Positions 1 to 9,731 of a DNA stretch of 64,000 nucleotides are shown here, one piece after another. The position numbers and the translations under genes are program-made. Below the pieces are notes generated by a model. It worked only from the letters and a program-made list of their open reading frames with translations. It had not been told where the DNA came from and made no database searches. Source of the stretch: Tetradesmus obliquus. Taxonomy: Eukaryota > Chlorophyta > Chlorophyceae > Sphaeropleales > Scenedesmaceae. How positions within the stretch are numbered: the first letter of the stretch is position 1; each line of letters opens with the position of its first letter. The stretch is from assembly GCA_030272155.1 (NCBI GenBank), contig CP126194.1:7485001-7549000 (forward strand), written 5' to 3'.

Positions 1-104
1 CCTTTTCAGGCTGTCAAGATGACTCTTTCCACAAACTGCACTCCATGTCCTCACTGTGTCAATTTGTGGTGCTGCCTTGCCGGCTGCTTCTTCCGCATCG
101 TCAG

Positions 105-301
105 GTGGAGGAGGGCCTGTGTAGCGGCGCCGTGCTGTACCACGCGCATGTTGCCTCTTCCCCCTGCCTCCTAATTATCACCACACACCCATCTGCCGAT
201 TGCAGGTTGAAGAGGGCCTGTGTGGCGGCACTGTACCACGCGCATGTTGACTCTTTCCCCTGCCTCCTAATCCTCACCACACACCCATTCGCCGATTGCA
301 G
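105..301 (+). repeat. Two upstream decayed copies of the PPAN exon start
   Basis: The segment containing the intron 3' end (ending gccgattgcag) and the first 45 or so bases of the next PPAN exon occurs three times. The copies start at 105, 206 and 302, giving periods of 101 and 96 bp. Copy 1 keeps an open frame (VEEGLCSGAVLYHAHV). Copy 2 has lost nine bases around gccgtgctg and is frameshifted. Copy 3 is the functional exon. Each copy carries its own CAG acceptor, so 104/105 and 205/206 are spare 3' splice sites. Confidence 0.85.
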
Positions 302-1375
302 GTGGAGGAGGGCCTGTGTGGCGGCGCCGTGCTGTACCACGCGCACGTGGCGCGCAGCAAGGCGCAGGTCAGCGCGCAGCAGGCGGCCAAGGACGAGGCG
401 GCCAAGCTGAAGGCGCAGCGGCGGCGGCAGCAGGAGGACAACGTGCGGCGCAAGGAGGTGCGGCCAGGGCAGGGGGGCCAGGGTGTGTGTGTGTGTGTCA
501 TGAGGGCCACCTGCAGCACAACTTCAGGAGCACAATATCGCATTGCATTACGTCATTGCTGCACAAGGCGTATGTGATGGTGTGATGCTGCTGAGGTGTG
601 GCGTGAGAGCGCAGCAGGATGTGAAGCGGCAGTCGCATGTGGGGTGACTGATGTTTTGAGCAAGGGGGATGGTATGTGTGTGTGTGGGTCTAGCGGCTGC
701 ACAGCAGCAGCAGCGGCAGCGGTGGCGGCAAGTGCTGCACCCAGCTGTTACCACCGCCATCCCTTCCATGCAAGTGTCTCCCGGTGTATTGGCGTTGATG
801 GCTGCTGTTTCCCACTCTTGCTCCCGTTCATTGCTGTGTCTCCTCGCTGAATGTCCCGTGCTGCTGCTATCCAATTACTGCTGTGTCCGCATGTGCAGGC
901 TGAGCAGCGGCGGCAGGCTGAGCTGGCGGAGTTTGCTCGCCTGGCCAAGCAGGACCCAGAGGCAGCTGCAGCAGAGAAGCGCAAGCAGTGGTGGCGCAAG
1001 CAGCAGCGGGAGGCAGGCGAGGCGGGGGATCAGCGTGCTGCTGCTGCTGACGAGGATGATGATGATGACATTGCTTACTACAGGCAGGAGGTGGGGGAGG
1101 AGCCGCAGGAGGATGACAAGATCGGGCTGCGGGGTTCAGGGGGCCGGGGGCGGGGAGGGTTTAGGGGCCGCGGGCGCGGCCGCAGCAGCGGCAGCAGGGG
1201 CGGCGGCAGGGGCGGGGGCAGGGGTAGCAGCAGCGGCGGCAGCAGAGAGCGCGGGGGAGGGGATGCGGGAGGTGGGCGGGGCGGCAGTGGCTTTGGCGGC
1301 AGCAGTAGAGGCAAGCGGCGAGGCGGCTCAGCAGACGGGTTTGATGCTGGCAGGAAAAAGTTCAAGAAGCAGTAG
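302..1375 (+). CDS. PPAN: Peter Pan/SSF1-type Brix ribosome biogenesis protein, 3' end
   Basis: Two exons are visible: 302-457 (52 codons) and 899-1375, both phase 0, with the stop at 1373-1375. The first reads VEEGLCGGAVLYHAHV, matching the end of the Brix domain in Peter Pan/Ssf1 proteins, where a VEEGL motif is followed by a short beta strand (family knowledge). Next come a Lys/Arg/Gln-rich helix, a second basic helix (AEQRRQAELAEF onward), an acidic DEDDDDD patch, a long RGG/GRG-rich tail and a basic KKFKKQ end. Acidic, GAR-like and basic tails suit a nucleolar RNA-binding protein. Ssf1/PPAN acts in early 60S assembly and 27S pre-rRNA processing. Only about 210 C-terminal residues lie here; the rest of the Brix domain is upstream of the window. 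Family call is good but rests on a short conserved stretch. Confidence 0.72.
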
Positions 1376-1554
1376 ACACTGTGTTGGTGCAGCTGCGTGT
1401 GATTGTGATACCCGGAAACCCCAACAGGGCCGGCTGTATGTGTTGCTGTGCCGCACAGCGTTGCACTGCTGCAGCGCACCATTGCAATCTGAGTGGGCAG
1501 GATTACCTGTTTTTCCCTCCGACTCCCGCTTTGCTCAAAGCAAGTTTCCTGCGT

Positions 1555-1559
1555 TGTAA
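1555..1559 (+). terminator. PPAN polyadenylation motif (TGTAA)
   Basis: TGTAA, the usual chlorophyte poly(A) signal, lies about 180 nt after the PPAN stop codon. It defines a short 3' UTR. The stretch from here to 1926 holds the 5' region of the next gene. Confidence 0.55.
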
Positions 1560-1926
1560 CACTATCGTTGAGTGGATTTATTATTTCCTGCAATTCTCTA
1601 TACTGAATATCTTCCCGTTTTCTTCAGCAGCTGGCAGGACCACTGGAGCTCAGATCACCACACTAAGTTCGAGATCACCACCCAGATCACAGACCGTACA
1701 CCAGCGACTGCTAGACTTGCGGTCATTGAGAAGCGATTCCATTAGATTTGATAATCAAGAAATACTTCCCTGCGTTGCTGCCTGTGCGGCAGTCGGTGGC
1801 CAAATCTACAATGGACCAAAGCCCTCGTGCGATAGTGACGCTGCTGCTTTATGCTCTCGCTGCTGGTCCCGTCGCAACTTCCATACTCAATCCAACGTAT
1901 GTGGCGAGTACTGCACTGTTAGCACA

Positions 1927-2948
1927 ATGCGCAGCAGCATGCACTGGGCGGTGATTGCGGTGGCCTGCGTCAGCATCCTGCTGCAGAGCGGGTGTGTAGC
2001 CGGCCAACAGCTCAAAGTGAGTACGACAGACAATAACAAACCATCCTTGGGACGGGAGCGTGAGGATGGGCGCGGCATTGGTGACGTGGGCGGAGACCGA
2101 GACCGCTTCCTTGATCGCACCGCACTGTGCTGCACACCGTGACCCTCGCTCTCTTTCCTGTTGGGACTTTGCAATAACATCAGCGCACTGCGCATCGTCA
2201 GGCCGCGAGAAAAACACACGCTGCAGACCCCTCGCACTGAGCAGCACTTGCAAGTGACCGTGTTCCGACAGGCAGACACAGGCACTCTGTGCACACCCTC
2301 AACACTGCCCTGCCTGACTAATTGCTGCTGCAGTATGTGGAACAGTTCAGCAAGCAGCCCTGGCAAGTGTTCCCTGGGGGCCGCTTCAAGGCCAGCACCA
2401 ACAGCAGCATGAGCGCAACCAGCATGGCCGGGGCGCTGTTTGAGCTCAAGCCTGGCGGAGTGCGGGAGCTGCACTGGCACAACGCAGCCGAGTGGGCCAT
2501 GGTGCTCAGGGGCACCTGCAGGCGAGTTGGGTGGTCGAATTTATGTTTGCGCTGCAGCAGGCGTGCTGCTGCTAGCTGCTAGCTGCAGCAGCTCTGCACG
2601 CAATGGTTGACTCGGAGAAGACAACACAGAACCGCAGCACAAGCCAACTGGTCAGAAGAGTCACGGTTGTCTGTGGTGCCTTTGTACCGAAGCTGATGGT
2701 GGAGAAGCATACAACAGTGCCGGCATGAAGCTCATTGTACATGCGCCCCCTAGGTCTGACAACGCATGCCAGTCTCACCCTGCAATGCAGCCCACGCAAC
2801 ACCTGCACAACTCAGCGCGTGACTTGAATTCTGCTGCCACGCAGGGCCACTGTGCTGGATGAGGGCAAGACGCACCCGACAGACACCTGGGACTACACTG
2901 CCGGTGACGGGAACCACAGCAGCCAAGTGCAGCAGCAGCAGCAGTGCT

Positions 2949-2988
<40 letters not shown>

Positions 2989-5533
2989 AGAACCCCGCAC
3001 AGGATGCACAAACAGTAGCAGGCAGACGCTGAAAGCCTTGCAACTGTATGGCCATCTTGCCAGCCTCGCCTCCTGCTGCCACCTGCTGCACCCCAACAAC
3101 ATGTTCACATACCTGCTTGGTTTGCTGCCACTGCAGGCGACGTGTGGTACTTCCCGCCCAACCTGCCACACAGCGTTGTGGGCCTGGCCCCCTCCGGCTG
3201 CCTGGTGCTGGCCAGCTACAAGAGCCCCGACACAAATGAGCTCAAGGCTCTGAGCGCGTCAGGATGGCTGGCTACTCTCAATGTGGACACGGCAGCACTG
3301 GTGGGTGCCGCTCACACACGTCGAGCTCACTCTATGGAAGAGTGAAGAGTTGTCCTGATGCAGCACCATCCATGATGGTGCCAGGGCCCGCATGTAGCCA
3401 TCCTAGCTCTCAGTATGGTGCAATCTGTGCATGCGACAACATATGGCCTGGAAATCAGAACATCAAGGATGAAGTAACGTGTCCTGCTGCAGCGTTGTAG
3501 CCCCCATGCAGCTTCAAGCACCTGCTGCAACCATCCTGTCCTCCTTTCTCTGCTGCAGGCGCTGGGAGTGCCAGCCGGCAATGCCAAGCGCATGCTGGAC
3601 AAGTCACGGGCCCAGGGCCGCAGCCAGTTCATTGCGCAGGGCCCAGTGCAGCAGCTGGCCTCACAGCAGCCCTCTCTGCCGGTGAAGCGCACAAAGGCAG
3701 TACACCGCTTCTCCCTCGCGAAGAACAAGTACCCAGTGAGTGTGTGAATTTAACTAGAACGACAGATGGGTCAGCTCAAGCCATTGCGCAGCGAATACAG
3801 CACAGCTGCATTGCCAATGGGTCACTGCCATGTTGTGCAGTTGGGGCACAGGCAGCAGCTTTGCAGGCAGTTACAGCTTGACCACAGCAGCAGCAGCTGG
3901 CAGCAGTGCTTGGAACTGCAGCTGCTGAGTCACCACATTGTGCAGCAGCGCTGCTAGCAGCAGCAGCAGCGGCGGCAGGGGCGATCACCACTAAGATGAT
4001 GAGGCTACCAGATCTCAGCGCTCACTGGGAGCATGCATGGCATATGCCCTGCCCTGGCATATGCCCTGCACAAGCCTCGGGTGGCCTGTGGGATGCAAGC
4101 ACAACAGCATCACCCTCAGTCATGGTGTGGCTGCGGCTGCCTGCTGTGCTGCAGGTGGGCCCTGATGCGTGGCTGGTGACTGTGTCAGACTCAATGAGTA
4201 GGGGCTTTTGTACTGAACGTCAAAGTTAGCTGCAACCAGTAATAAAACAAACTAATTCAAAACTCCATACCCCAAACCCCACACCCCGTACCTCGCCTGC
4301 ACTGCAGTGACTGCACTGGCTCCCTGTAGCTGTCCATGCACTGGACTTGCCACAGCATTCCCGTTCCTGCTCTTGACACGTTCAAGCAGCTACATGGGGC
4401 TTGCGCCAGCCTGCTGGCAGCTGCTGTGACGCTGCTGCTTACATCATCAGCTGGCAGTTGCTCGGGTGTGATGTGACATGCTGCCTGTGCTGCTGCTGCT
4501 GCTGCTGCTTCTGCTGCTGGCTGCAGGTGGCATGCGCACACTGCACTGGCACCCAGCCGCGGATGAGTGGCAGTACGTGATCAATGTGAGTGCTGGCAGC
4601 AGCAAAGCTCAGGTCCACTGGCTTGCATGTGCAAAGGAATTCTCTGTCAGCAACAGGAGATACAGCAAAGCAGCAGCATGGCAGGCAACCTCCAGCATGC
4701 ACAGACACGCTACAGCGCGTGGCGAATAAGACCTTCATGTGTCGCTTGCTGTGCGTCTTTGTTTCCAGTTACCAAAGTAGGGCACAGCCCACCCACTTAG
4801 GAGGCAGACAAGGCTCATGGGGGGACATGCATGGCCTTCCCACTGGGCCATCGCCTGGTGCAGGACACCTGCAGCAGCTGTACCGCCTCTTCAGCCCTTC
4901 ATACAGAAGCAGGCAGCTAGGCGGCAGGAGAAGCAGCAGTGTATTACAGCACACAGCAGCAGCGGTGGCAGCAGCAGCAGGCAGCAGGCAGCAGCAGCAG
5001 CAGCAGCAGCATGGGTGACCTTGCAGCTGTCCGGCGCAGCAGCATGCACTGATCTTGGCCTCCTGAACGCCTTACCCTTTGGGGCATCGTGCTGCATGAT
5101 GCTTCATTGTGCTGCATGGTGCTGCATTGTGGTGCATGGTGCTTGATTTTGCCTCATTGTGCTGCAATGTGCTGCATGCTGCTTGCTGCAGGGCACTGTG
5201 GAGGTTGGCGTGTTCACAGCACCCGGAGAATCCATCACAGCAACCATCGGGCCAGGTGACGTCGGCTTTGCCCCGGTCAGCAGCGGCCACTACGTGCGCA
5301 ACATTGGAAAGGATCCAGCGTACCTGGTTCTGGTTTTCAACAACGGCGTGTTCACCAGCATCGATGTGAGCAACCTTTTGGGTGCTGTGCCACCCTCCTG
5401 GCTGGCTGCGGGGCTGGGTATCAGCAGCGATGAGGCGAGGAGCATCAACTACAGGCTGGCTGGGCTGCCTGGCAGGCCTAGGCCAGTGCAGAAGAAGCCA
5501 GAGGCAGCCAAGAAGGCAGGCAGGAAGCTGTGA
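1927..5533 (+). CDS. Secreted bicupin, oxalate decarboxylase-like
   Basis: Exons: 1927-2016, 2334-2521, 2845-2903, 3137-3300, 3559-3735, 4155-4197, 4527-4585, 5192-5533. Residues 1-26 or so (MRSSMHWAVIAVACVSILLQ then a small-residue site) form a signal peptide. Cupin 1 carries RELHWHNAAEW (His-x-His-x3-Glu) and the distal His in LPHSV. Cupin 2 carries RTLHWHPAADEW (His-x-His-x4-Glu) and the distal His in SGHYV. These are the two Mn sites of the OxdC/OxdD fold, so oxalate to formate plus CO2 is the likely reaction. The SENS lid of bacterial OxdC is not recognisable, so another bicupin activity is possible. Intron 2 has a GC donor (2522-2523). The strand before the cupin 2 metal motif is not recovered: 4155-4197 joins 4527-4585 in frame, but a dozen or more family residues are missing, so an exon in 4198-4526 may be overlooked or lost. 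Confidence 0.75.
2928..2987 (+). repeat. (CAG)n microsatellite in bicupin intron 3
   Basis: About 13 uninterrupted CAG units, preceded by two short broken CAG runs. It sits between exons 2845-2903 and 3137-3300 in CAG orientation on the sense strand. Every frame across it is open, which explains the poly-Ala, poly-Leu and poly-Cys frames seen here. Confidence 0.9.
5088..5191 (+). repeat. Degenerate ttgtgctgcatgg tandem repeat next to the last bicupin acceptor
   Basis: Six to seven imperfect copies of a 10-20 nt motif (variants of attgtgctgcatggtgct) run directly into the acceptor of the final bicupin exon at 5191/5192. A (CAG)n tract lies just upstream near 4987-5010. Confidence 0.7.
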
Positions 5534-7616
5534 AAGATGTTTGCCGCTTTTGCAGGTAAATGCAGCGGTGCGCAGAGCAGTGCAGCGCCATGAGCTAAGG
5601 GTGGTTGCGTGAGGCGAACGGGGGGCAATGTCGGCATGAGTGCACGATGTGCACATCAGGATGGCGCATGTGAATGCTGTGACGTGCTGACAGGCTGATC
5701 AGCACACGCTGTGTTGACTGTGTGTTCTAGCATGTTGTGATTATCTTGGGAAACGCATGCAGGCGATGGTGCCCTGCTCAACAACTGTGCATGGCATGAG
5801 TGGGCTGTGGGCGGCCCTCACGTTGCGCAGTGACGACGATGACATGATGTTGCATGGAACGGTTTGTTCATTCACTGCAGTTTGCCTGGCTGGTGCGGTT
5901 TCATTGTACAAGACGCTGGCTGCACAATTCAGGGAGCATCTGGAAATAGGCCACCTCAATGTGCCTGTGACATACACTGGACCCTGTCTTGAGACGAGGG
6001 TATTGCCCTAAGTGAGGAAACTGCGGCTTTCCCTGTGACATGGTCACAGCTGCATGTCCAATGTTTGTTGCTACATGGCAAGGCATGGCATGGCAGCAGA
6101 CACATCTACTTATGTGATGGGAGCTGAGTTTCTGTTGCATTCCCATGCATCATGGCTCAAGTGCCTGGTGGGCTGCATGTACTCCCTCCACCTGGCTGTG
6201 TGCAGCATCGTAAAGCTTTGATTGGACGGCTGTCAACACATGTTGCTTGGTCCACCTAGGAGGCCTGCGACTGCTGTTGTGCACAAACATGTAGCTCCTC
6301 AGGAGCCACATATCACGGAGTGTGCTGTTTTTGATTTGATGGCTGGGGGTATTTGCGGTGGGGGCGACGTGCAAGACGGAGGGGTTTGGAAGTGGTGTGG
6401 GCGTCCAGAGTTTGTGCGAACAAGAGCATCTTTTGGTGAACGAAATGTACCACAGAAAGACAACACAGGTGGTGCGCATGCATGGGCTGCGCTTTTGTTG
6501 GAAACAAGGGGCATGCAGTTCATGTGGGGTGTGGGGTGTGGCGTGTTTATGGGAGGGTCGAGGGACGGTGATTGTGTATGGGGTGCGGCCCTCTCGCAAC
6601 AGTGCTGGATGGATGGGGTTGACAGTGCAGAGGGATAGCGGCTGTCTCTGCACTGCAATTGCCTGCACAGCATCCAACCGCGTGGTTGACTGGCACAGTG
6701 CTTGAGGAAAGACAAAAAGACTTATGAGCGGTGTATGTCCAATGGGAGAAACTGCAAGACATGGTGGGGGTTGGCCCCAAGGTATGTGAGGGTGTCGCAC
6801 CAGGCAAGCAGCACTGCAGCACTGGTCAACCACTGCTACCGGGAACCAGCACTTTGTGGCACAACTGTTGCAGGTTCCCCAGGGTGTTGCACATGGGCCT
6901 TGGGGGCACATGCCCTCCTTTGCTTTTGGCTGGGTTGCAACGGTTGCGCAATGCGTGGGTTTTGGAATAGTTTGGTTGGCAGAGATGCGTTGCGCTAATT
7001 TGGTGCTATGCACCGCACCCACTGCAGTGGATGGTCAGCGGCTTTGGGCAACCTGCGGCATGTGCGCACAGCATGCAGATAGGTGGGCCAGGCCCAATGG
7101 ACAGTCCTGCCAGTAGGATTTCGTCCCCCCTGGTAACAAAAAATATCAGTTCTGCTTCCATGCAGGTCGTGTTGAAACTTATGACTACACAACGCTGAAG
7201 TGCCCATGACTGGATGTACCGTTACCAATACCAAAACCAGCACCAACTAAATACCAATACATGTGCAAGCGCACTGGACCTGCCTCCTGCTAGACGGTGG
7301 ACAAGCTGGTGGCAGTGTTGCTTTGTGGCATGGCACAGTGGCCGCCGGCACCATCCAAGTAACCCAGCAGTTGCCAAAACACAATCAACTGCTCGGTGTA
7401 ATTACTCAATCAATCATCTTGCCTGTCAAACAACAGCAGCAACGCTTTACAAACAAGCACAACTCTGCAAATCCTGCACAACTAGGAACACTGGCGCAGA
7501 AGTCCCAACTCGTACGAGCCAGATGAAATTCAAGCACTACCAGGGCTCGGCCGCTGGCAACACACCACCAAGGCTGCCAACATGCAAAGCTTTCAAACAT
7601 ACCAAACCCTCGCTCA
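5534..7616. other. Gene-free region between convergent genes
   Basis: No spliced or unspliced coding pattern could be supported. The part to about 7000 is G/T-rich on the + strand, as expected for a long bicupin 3' UTR, but no TGTAA was found there. Around 7447-7451 a minus-strand TGTAA serves the LRR gene. Confidence 0.5.
7447..7451 (-). terminator. Polyadenylation motif of the F-box/LRR gene
   Basis: TTACA on the + strand is TGTAA on the minus strand, about 165 nt beyond the LRR stop codon. Confidence 0.5.
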
Positions 7617-9731
7617 CTACCACTGCTGCCCTGCAGGGCCGTACAACCCCCACATGCCTGCCTCATCTAACACCTCCAAACTACCTGCACCTACGCTGCC
7701 GCTGCCACACGCACCACCGGCGGCCCCGCTGCCACCACCAGGCACTCCAGCCACATCAACCCGCAGCTGCTGCAGCCGCTGCATCCGCTGCTGCTGCTCC
7801 TGCTGCCGTGCCTGCTGCTGCTGTTGCTGCCAGCGCCAGCTCATGCTGCTCAGCGTGCAGGATCCTTCCGCTGTCACTGCTAGTGGTCCTGCAGCTGATG
7901 CAGCTGCAGGAACTGCCGCAGGGGCTGCCAGGGACAGCCCTGCAAAGACAGCTGCAGCCATCCAGGCGCTGTGCAGCACGGCTGCTGCCTCGTTGACCTG
8001 GCGTGGGTGTTGGCATGCTGTGCGGGCCGTGCTGCTGCCGCCCGTGCTGCTGCTACTGCTGCTGCTGTTCGGACAGCAGCCGCGGCTGACGTGCCCAGTA
8101 CAGCTTGCATTGGTAGTGCTACCGATGCTCGTTGATCTGTCGTGCTTCTCATCAGCAGTGCTGGCACTGCTGCTGCTGCTGCTGCTGCCATCGCCGGCGC
8201 TACCACCACTGCTGCCGCTGCCATCACAGCTGCGACCAACAGCCTGGTTGCTGTGCTGCCGCTGCTGTGGCTGCACACGCCCTGCTGTTCCAGGCAAGAA
8301 CACCAGCCGAGTCAGGCTACTGCTCTGCATCACTAGCCTGTCCAGAGCATGCTGCACAGCGCTGCTGTTGCCTGAGGTGCTGCATTGCCTGCACAGCAGC
8401 TCTGCAGGCAGCGCCACACACTGCAGCTGCGGCAGCAGCGCCAGCTGCTCGATCAGCAGAGCGGCTCTGCCAGGCCTGCTGCAGCTGCCGGTGACTGTCA
8501 CGTGCTGCAGCTGCTGCAGCTGCGACAGTGCATTGATGCATGTAAAGGCTGATACACACCTGCTGCTGGAATGCAGGGATAGCCGTGTAAGCTGATCAAG
8601 CTCCACTGGGCTGGCCAGCAGCTGCTGCAGTGCTGCTGCCGCCGAAGCATAGCCCATGTTGCCGCTGATGCGCAGCACTTGTAGTCCAGGACACGGTCCC
8701 AGGGCAGCAGGCTGGAATATGCACGGCTCAAAGCTGCGCCTGTTGCTGCTGCTGCTGTTGCTGCTGCTGGCTACCTGGGCTGGTGTGCTGCCGGTGCAGG
8801 GCACTGCTATTGATGGCAGGCAGGTCAGCACCCGCAGGCTGGGGAAGCGGCATTGCATGCCTGCTGCAGAGGCCGCTGCTGCTGCTGCTGCCGCTGCTGC
8901 TGCTGGTGGGCTGTTGCCGGGCCTGGCTGTAGCTGAGGCAGCAGCCTGGTTGGCGTTGGTTGCTGCAGCTGTGCTGAGGTGCACGCCACTGAGGCGGTTG
9001 CAGCCCAGGTGTGTCAGGCAAGGCAGCACAGCAACTGCTGCTGCTGACGCTGCGCTTGTGCTGCTGTTGCTGCTGCTGCTACTGCTGCTACTGCCTGAGC
9101 TGCAGTCCAGCGAGCTTGCCCAGAGCTGCTCTAGGTTTGGGGCAAACTGTGCCAGCTGCGCCAGGTTGACCGTGCATGCAAAGCTCACTGCTCGCAGCTG
9201 CGTCAGCTTGGCAAAGCGTGGAAGAAAGAGTGCTCCTGGGCATGAGATGTCCAGGCGGTTGATGCCTTGCAGGAGAGCTGCACAGCTTGAGGGCAGGGCC
9301 AGGGGCAGGCCGGGCTCTTGCAGGATGAGGTGGCGCAGCTGCGGCATGCCCCTCCGTGGGCCAGTGTGCTTGCTCTTGCAGGACAGCAGGGACTGCATCT
9401 TGCACCAGTCTGGCTTGCCAACTACGCGCAGCTGCGTGATGCGCTGCCGCAGCACATGCAGCAGTGCTGGAGCTGGCAGCTGCTGCCTGGCCCATGATCT
9501 GACAGTGATGGAGCAGATGAACTCCCTGCCCACTTCGGCGAGCTGCTTTGAGACCTGGCGCAGCACTGGCCATTGCTGGGGGCTGCTGTACGAGAAGATC
9601 GAGCGAAGCACAACCAGTGGCAGGTCATGCTGTCTGGTGCTCTCGTGCTCAAGCCCGCGCGATGGAGCCCGGCTTCCTCTGCTGAAAACAAGCATGTTCA
9701 ATCCGGCTGAAATGTGTGAAAACGAGGGCAA
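7617..9731 (-). CDS. F-box/leucine-rich-repeat protein, single exon
   Basis: A 704-residue intronless frame. Residues about 35-75 (HDLPLVVLRSIFSYSS ... VLRQVSKQLAEV) look like an F-box, with the leading Leu-Pro and a helix resembling the usual VCRxW. From about residue 85 the protein is a series of irregular leucine-rich repeats (MPQLRHLILQEP, LTQLRAVSFACT, LDQLTRLSLHSS, LPQLQCVALPAE), broken by poly-Ser, poly-Ala and poly-Asn inserts from CAG/CTG runs. The C-terminal third is low complexity with a Gln-rich stretch. F-box proteins usually recruit substrates to SCF ubiquitin ligases; this is family knowledge and no partner is visible. Intronless F-box/LRR genes occur as expanded families in chlorophytes, and a related gene lies at the other end of the window. 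Antisense frames of over 300 codons are repeat shadows. A start at the second Met is possible. Confidence 0.7.
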   Translation of the reverse strand: MPSFSHISAGLNMLVFSRGSRAPSRGLEHESTRQHDLPLVVLRSIFSYSSPQQWPVLRQVSKQLAEVGREFICSITVRSWARQQLPAPALLHVLRQRITQLRVVGKPDWCKMQSLLSCKSKHTGPRRGMPQLRHLILQEPGLPLALPSSCAALLQGINRLDISCPGALFLPRFAKLTQLRAVSFACTVNLAQLAQFAPNLEQLWASSLDCSSGSSSSSSSSNSSTSAASAAAVAVLPCLTHLGCNRLSGVHLSTAAATNANQAAASATARPGNSPPAAAAAAAAAAASAAGMQCRFPSLRVLTCLPSIAVPCTGSTPAQVASSSNSSSSNRRSFEPCIFQPAALGPCPGLQVLRISGNMGYASAAAALQQLLASPVELDQLTRLSLHSSSRCVSAFTCINALSQLQQLQHVTVTGSCSRPGRAALLIEQLALLPQLQCVALPAELLCRQCSTSGNSSAVQHALDRLVMQSSSLTRLVFLPGTAGRVQPQQRQHSNQAVGRSCDGSGSSGGSAGDGSSSSSSSASTADEKHDRSTSIGSTTNASCTGHVSRGCCPNSSSSSSSTGGSSTARTACQHPRQVNEAAAVLHSAWMAAAVFAGLSLAAPAAVPAAASAAGPLAVTAEGSCTLSSMSWRWQQQQQQARQQEQQQRMQRLQQLRVDVAGVPGGGSGAAGGACGSGSVGAGSLEVLDEAGMWGLYGPAGQQW

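Noticed and set aside
669..1559. 296-codon frame overlapping PPAN in another frame
   Set aside because: It reads the Gly/Arg-rich tail and the UTR out of frame; the PPAN frame is supported by the Brix end and by phase agreement.
6150..7022. 290-codon minus-strand frame
   Set aside because: No family motif, poor hydrophobic pattern, many His/Thr/Pro runs from G/T-rich sequence, open frames on the other strand too, and no splice chain.
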